Assembly (NCBI RefSeq): GCF_019396345.1
Contig: NZ_JAHKRM010000046.1
Coordinates: forward strand, 1 to 64,000
Length of the DNA stretch: 64,000 bases
Direction of reading: 5' to 3'
From: Nonomuraea guangzhouensis
GTDB lineage: Bacteria > Actinomycetota > Actinomycetes > Streptosporangiales > Streptosporangiaceae
Below are positions 62,139 to 64,000 of this stretch, in pieces. Every line of letters begins with the position of its first letter. Within the stretch, counting starts at the first letter, position 1. Under the pieces are notes generated by a model. It was not told where the DNA came from and did no database searches. It saw only the letters and a list, made by a program, of their open reading frames with translations. The position numbers and the translations under genes were made by a program.

Positions 62139-63110
62139 GTGGCCGAGATCACCCTGAACGTCCGCCAGTTGCAGGCGTTCGCCGAGGTCGGCTACCAGGC
62201 GGCGGGCGGCGGTGGCGCGCGCGGCGCGATGGGCGCGCTGCGCCGGGTGGTCCCGGTGGACGCCTACGAGTTCGTCGCGTTCGACCCGGCCAGCGGGCGC
62301 CACCACAGCGTCGTCTCCGACGGCCACCGGCGCATCGACGGCGACGCCGCGGAGGAGTACGCCGGGCTCGACGCCTATCGCACGGCGATGGCCACGCGGG
62401 CGCCGGTGCCGATGCCCGAGCCGGGCACCGAGCGCTATTTCCGCCGCCATCTCGCCCCGTACGGCTGGCGCGCCGGGCTGACCGCGCCGCTGTTCCTGAC
62501 CGACGGACGTTACACGGGCCTGCTGCACCTGGCGGCCAGGGATGCCTTCCCCGAGCTGACCGGCCGGCTGGTGGCGGCCGTGGCGCCCATGCTGGCGCAC
62601 GTCACGGACCTCACCCGGTGCGTGATCGACCCGGTGGGGCTGCCGCCGGGGTTCCTCGCGGCCGCCTACGACCGGCTGGGCGTCCGGCGCGAGGTCCCCG
62701 GCGTCGCGAAGTCCGCCGTCCTCTGGGACGAACCGGCCATCGCGGGGTTCGCCCGCGCCTTCATCGACTCGCGCGAGCTGAGCCGCCGCGGCCTCTGGCT
62801 CGACCGCGGCGGTCGCTGGCACGAGGTGCGGGTGGTGCGGGCCGGTGTCGGGTTCCAGGGTTCGCTCCAGGGCGCGGTGGTGGCCGAACGCCCGTGCTCC
62901 CTGCCGTACGAGCTGACCGGCAGGGAGGTGGACGTGCTCACCCGGGTCGCGGCCGGCGACTCCAACCCGCAGATCGCCGCCGCCCTGGTGCTCAGCGTCC
63001 GCACGGTGACGACCCACCTGGAGCACATCTTCGCCAAGCTGGGCTGCGACAGCCGCACCCGCCTCACGACCAAGGCCCTCGCCGAGGGCCTGTGCCGTCT
63101 GGACGTCTGA
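62139..63110 (+). CDS. LuxR-family regulator with N-terminal GAF-like domain
   Basis: 323 residues. N-terminal ligand-binding region (about 30-200, VVPVDAYEFVAFDPASGRHH) and a C-terminal LuxR HTH (LTGREVDVLTRVAAGDSNPQ, SVRTVTTHLEHIFAKLGC). No receiver domain, so it is not phosphorelay controlled. Divergent from the ThrRS leader; GTG 62139 start. Target unknown. Confidence 0.85.
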   Translation: MAEITLNVRQLQAFAEVGYQAAGGGGARGAMGALRRVVPVDAYEFVAFDPASGRHHSVVSDGHRRIDGDAAEEYAGLDAYRTAMATRAPVPMPEPGTERYFRRHLAPYGWRAGLTAPLFLTDGRYTGLLHLAARDAFPELTGRLVAAVAPMLAHVTDLTRCVIDPVGLPPGFLAAAYDRLGVRREVPGVAKSAVLWDEPAIAGFARAFIDSRELSRRGLWLDRGGRWHEVRVVRAGVGFQGSLQGAVVAERPCSLPYELTGREVDVLTRVAAGDSNPQIAAALVLSVRTVTTHLEHIFAKLGCDSRTRLTTKALAEGLCRLDV

Positions 63111-63115
63111 CCGCG

Positions 63116-64000
63116 TTACGGAAGTCTGCCCAGGCCGCGGGCGAGGATGGTGGCGGTGCCGGCGATGACCTTCTCGTCGTTGGCGGCGTCGGCGGCCGGG
63201 CGGTTGGTGTAGATCGCCATGATGATGGGGGCGGCGTCCTTGGCGGGCCAGATGATCGCGATGTCGTTGGCCGTCCCGTAGGTCGAGCCGGTGCCGGTCT
63301 TGTCGCCGATCGTCCAGGTCTTGGGCAGGCCGGCGCGGATGCGGGCGCCGCCGGTGGTGTTCGCCTTCAGCCAGCCGTTCAGGGTCGCCCGGTCCTTGGC
63401 GTCGAGCGCGTCACCGGTCGTGACCTTCCGGAGGTCGCGGGCGATGGACGCGGGAGTGGTGGTGTCCCGCCGCTCCTTGGGGGTCCAGTCGTTGAGCTCG
63501 GTCTCCCAGCGGTCCAGGCGGGAGATCGGATCCTTCAGCGTACGGAAGTAGCGGGTCAGGCCCGCCGGCCCGCCGATCTGCTTCAGCACCATGTTGGCGG
63601 CGGTGTTGTCGCTGTAGGTGATCGCGGCCTCGCACAACTCGGCGACGGTCAGCCCGTCCGCCACGTGCTTCTCGGTCACCGGCGAATTCGACTTCAGGTC
63701 GTCCTTCGTCCAGTGCACGACCCGCTCCATCAGCCCCGGGTCCGAGGTGCGGGCCTTGTGCAGCGCGGCGGCGGAGGCCATCGCCTTGAAGGTGGACAGC
63801 AGCGGGAAGCGCTCGTTCGATCGGTAGGCGATCGTCTTCCCCGTGCCCGTGTCCAGGGCGTACGCGCCGATGCGGCCCTTGAAGGACGCCTCGAGCGCGC
63901 GCAGCTCCTTCTGGGCGCTGGAGGCGTCCCGTAGACCGGTCACCGCCGTCGCCGCTGAGGCGGTGCCCGTCCCATAGACGCCGCCCCCAAGGAGGGAGAT
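63116..64000 (-). CDS. Class A beta-lactamase (partial, 5' end beyond window)
   Basis: At least 294 codons; the frame stays open to 64000. Upstream of the internal GTG 63943 the frame reads a signal-peptide-like end (LLGGGVYGTGTASAATA), so the start is outside. Catalytic motifs: STFK (Ser70-X-X-Lys), YSDNTAAN (SDN loop), RWETELND (Glu166 region) and DKTGTGSTYG (KTG). Hydrolyses penicillins and possibly cephalosporins outside the cell. Convergent with the LuxR gene, 5 bp between stops. Confidence 0.92.
   Translation of the reverse strand: MSLLGGGVYGTGTASAATAVTGLRDASSAQKELRALEASFKGRIGAYALDTGTGKTIAYRSNERFPLLSTFKAMASAAALHKARTSDPGLMERVVHWTKDDLKSNSPVTEKHVADGLTVAELCEAAITYSDNTAANMVLKQIGGPAGLTRYFRTLKDPISRLDRWETELNDWTPKERRDTTTPASIARDLRKVTTGDALDAKDRATLNGWLKANTTGGARIRAGLPKTWTIGDKTGTGSTYGTANDIAIIWPAKDAAPIIMAIYTNRPAADAANDEKVIAGTATILARGLGRLP

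Overview
The window is high-GC actinobacterial DNA with strong third-position GC bias, many 4-base start/stop overlaps, a Scr1-type XRE/DUF5753 regulator, a deazaflavin (F420)-type nitroreductase, SigB/RsbV/RsbW/ANTAR stress regulators and a DevR-type response regulator. This gene set fits the Streptosporangiales (for example Nonomuraea or a relative); the genus is inferred, not proven. No rRNA, CRISPR array or biosynthetic megasynthase is present. There is one tRNA-Pro.

Region 1 (1-22 kb) is a DevR/DosR-type hypoxia or dormancy island. It opens with a response regulator that keeps residue for residue the phosphoacceptor and DNA-contact positions of mycobacterial DevR. It continues with CBS-BON proteins, universal stress proteins, Hsp20, a P-type cation ATPase, a deazaflavin-type nitroreductase, a DUF4389 membrane protein, a second GAPDH, and the full arginine deiminase operon (AdiC-like exchanger, arcA, arcB, arcC). 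A GNAT-acyl-CoA synthetase (ADP-forming type) is divergent from that operon. Nearly every transcription unit is preceded by palindromes resembling the DosR box (GGGACTWWAGTCCC). In nine of eleven intact promoters the palindromes come as pairs exactly 22 bp apart. Several genes appear to give ATP or phosphorylated sugar without respiration, which suggests an anoxic survival kit. The island is also eroding: remnants of USP, sigma factor, ABC transporter, CBS/BON, GH65 phosphorylase and pyridoxamine-oxidase-like genes lie between intact ones, some fused to each other.

Region 2 (22-29 kb) holds an ArsR-SulP operon with a clear operator, a decayed IS1380-type transposase, tRNA-Pro(GGG) with a terminator, a PD-(D/E)XK nuclease carrying three HTH repeats, and a run of small unknown proteins. 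Region 3 (29-33 kb) is a SigB/SigF partner-switching module (anti-sigma kinase, sigma factor, STAS antagonist, GAF-ANTAR protein, and a PAS-GAF-SpoIIE phosphatase with altered metal-site residues) with two candidate SigB promoters. Region 4 (33-39 kb) has a glycosyltransferase, a PaiB-like flavoprotein, and the proline catabolic genes (proline dehydrogenase, P5C dehydrogenase) divergent from a PucR regulator.

Region 5 (39-50 kb) contains an XRE regulator, a carboxylesterase remnant, a TetR-sugar kinase operon divergent from a hydrolase with overlapping operators, the circularly permuted ATP-grasp / alpha-E / transglutaminase trio, and a cytosine deaminase / 2OG-oxygenase / NCS1 permease operon whose permease is frameshifted. 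Region 6 (50-64 kb) holds hydrolase and oxidoreductase genes, a DesKR-like two-component pair, NAD kinase, DUF72, CorA, a TAXI-TRAP transporter, a ThrRS paralog without its editing domain preceded by a Thr-rich leader peptide and competing hairpins (an apparent attenuator), a LuxR regulator, and a class A beta-lactamase cut by the window end.
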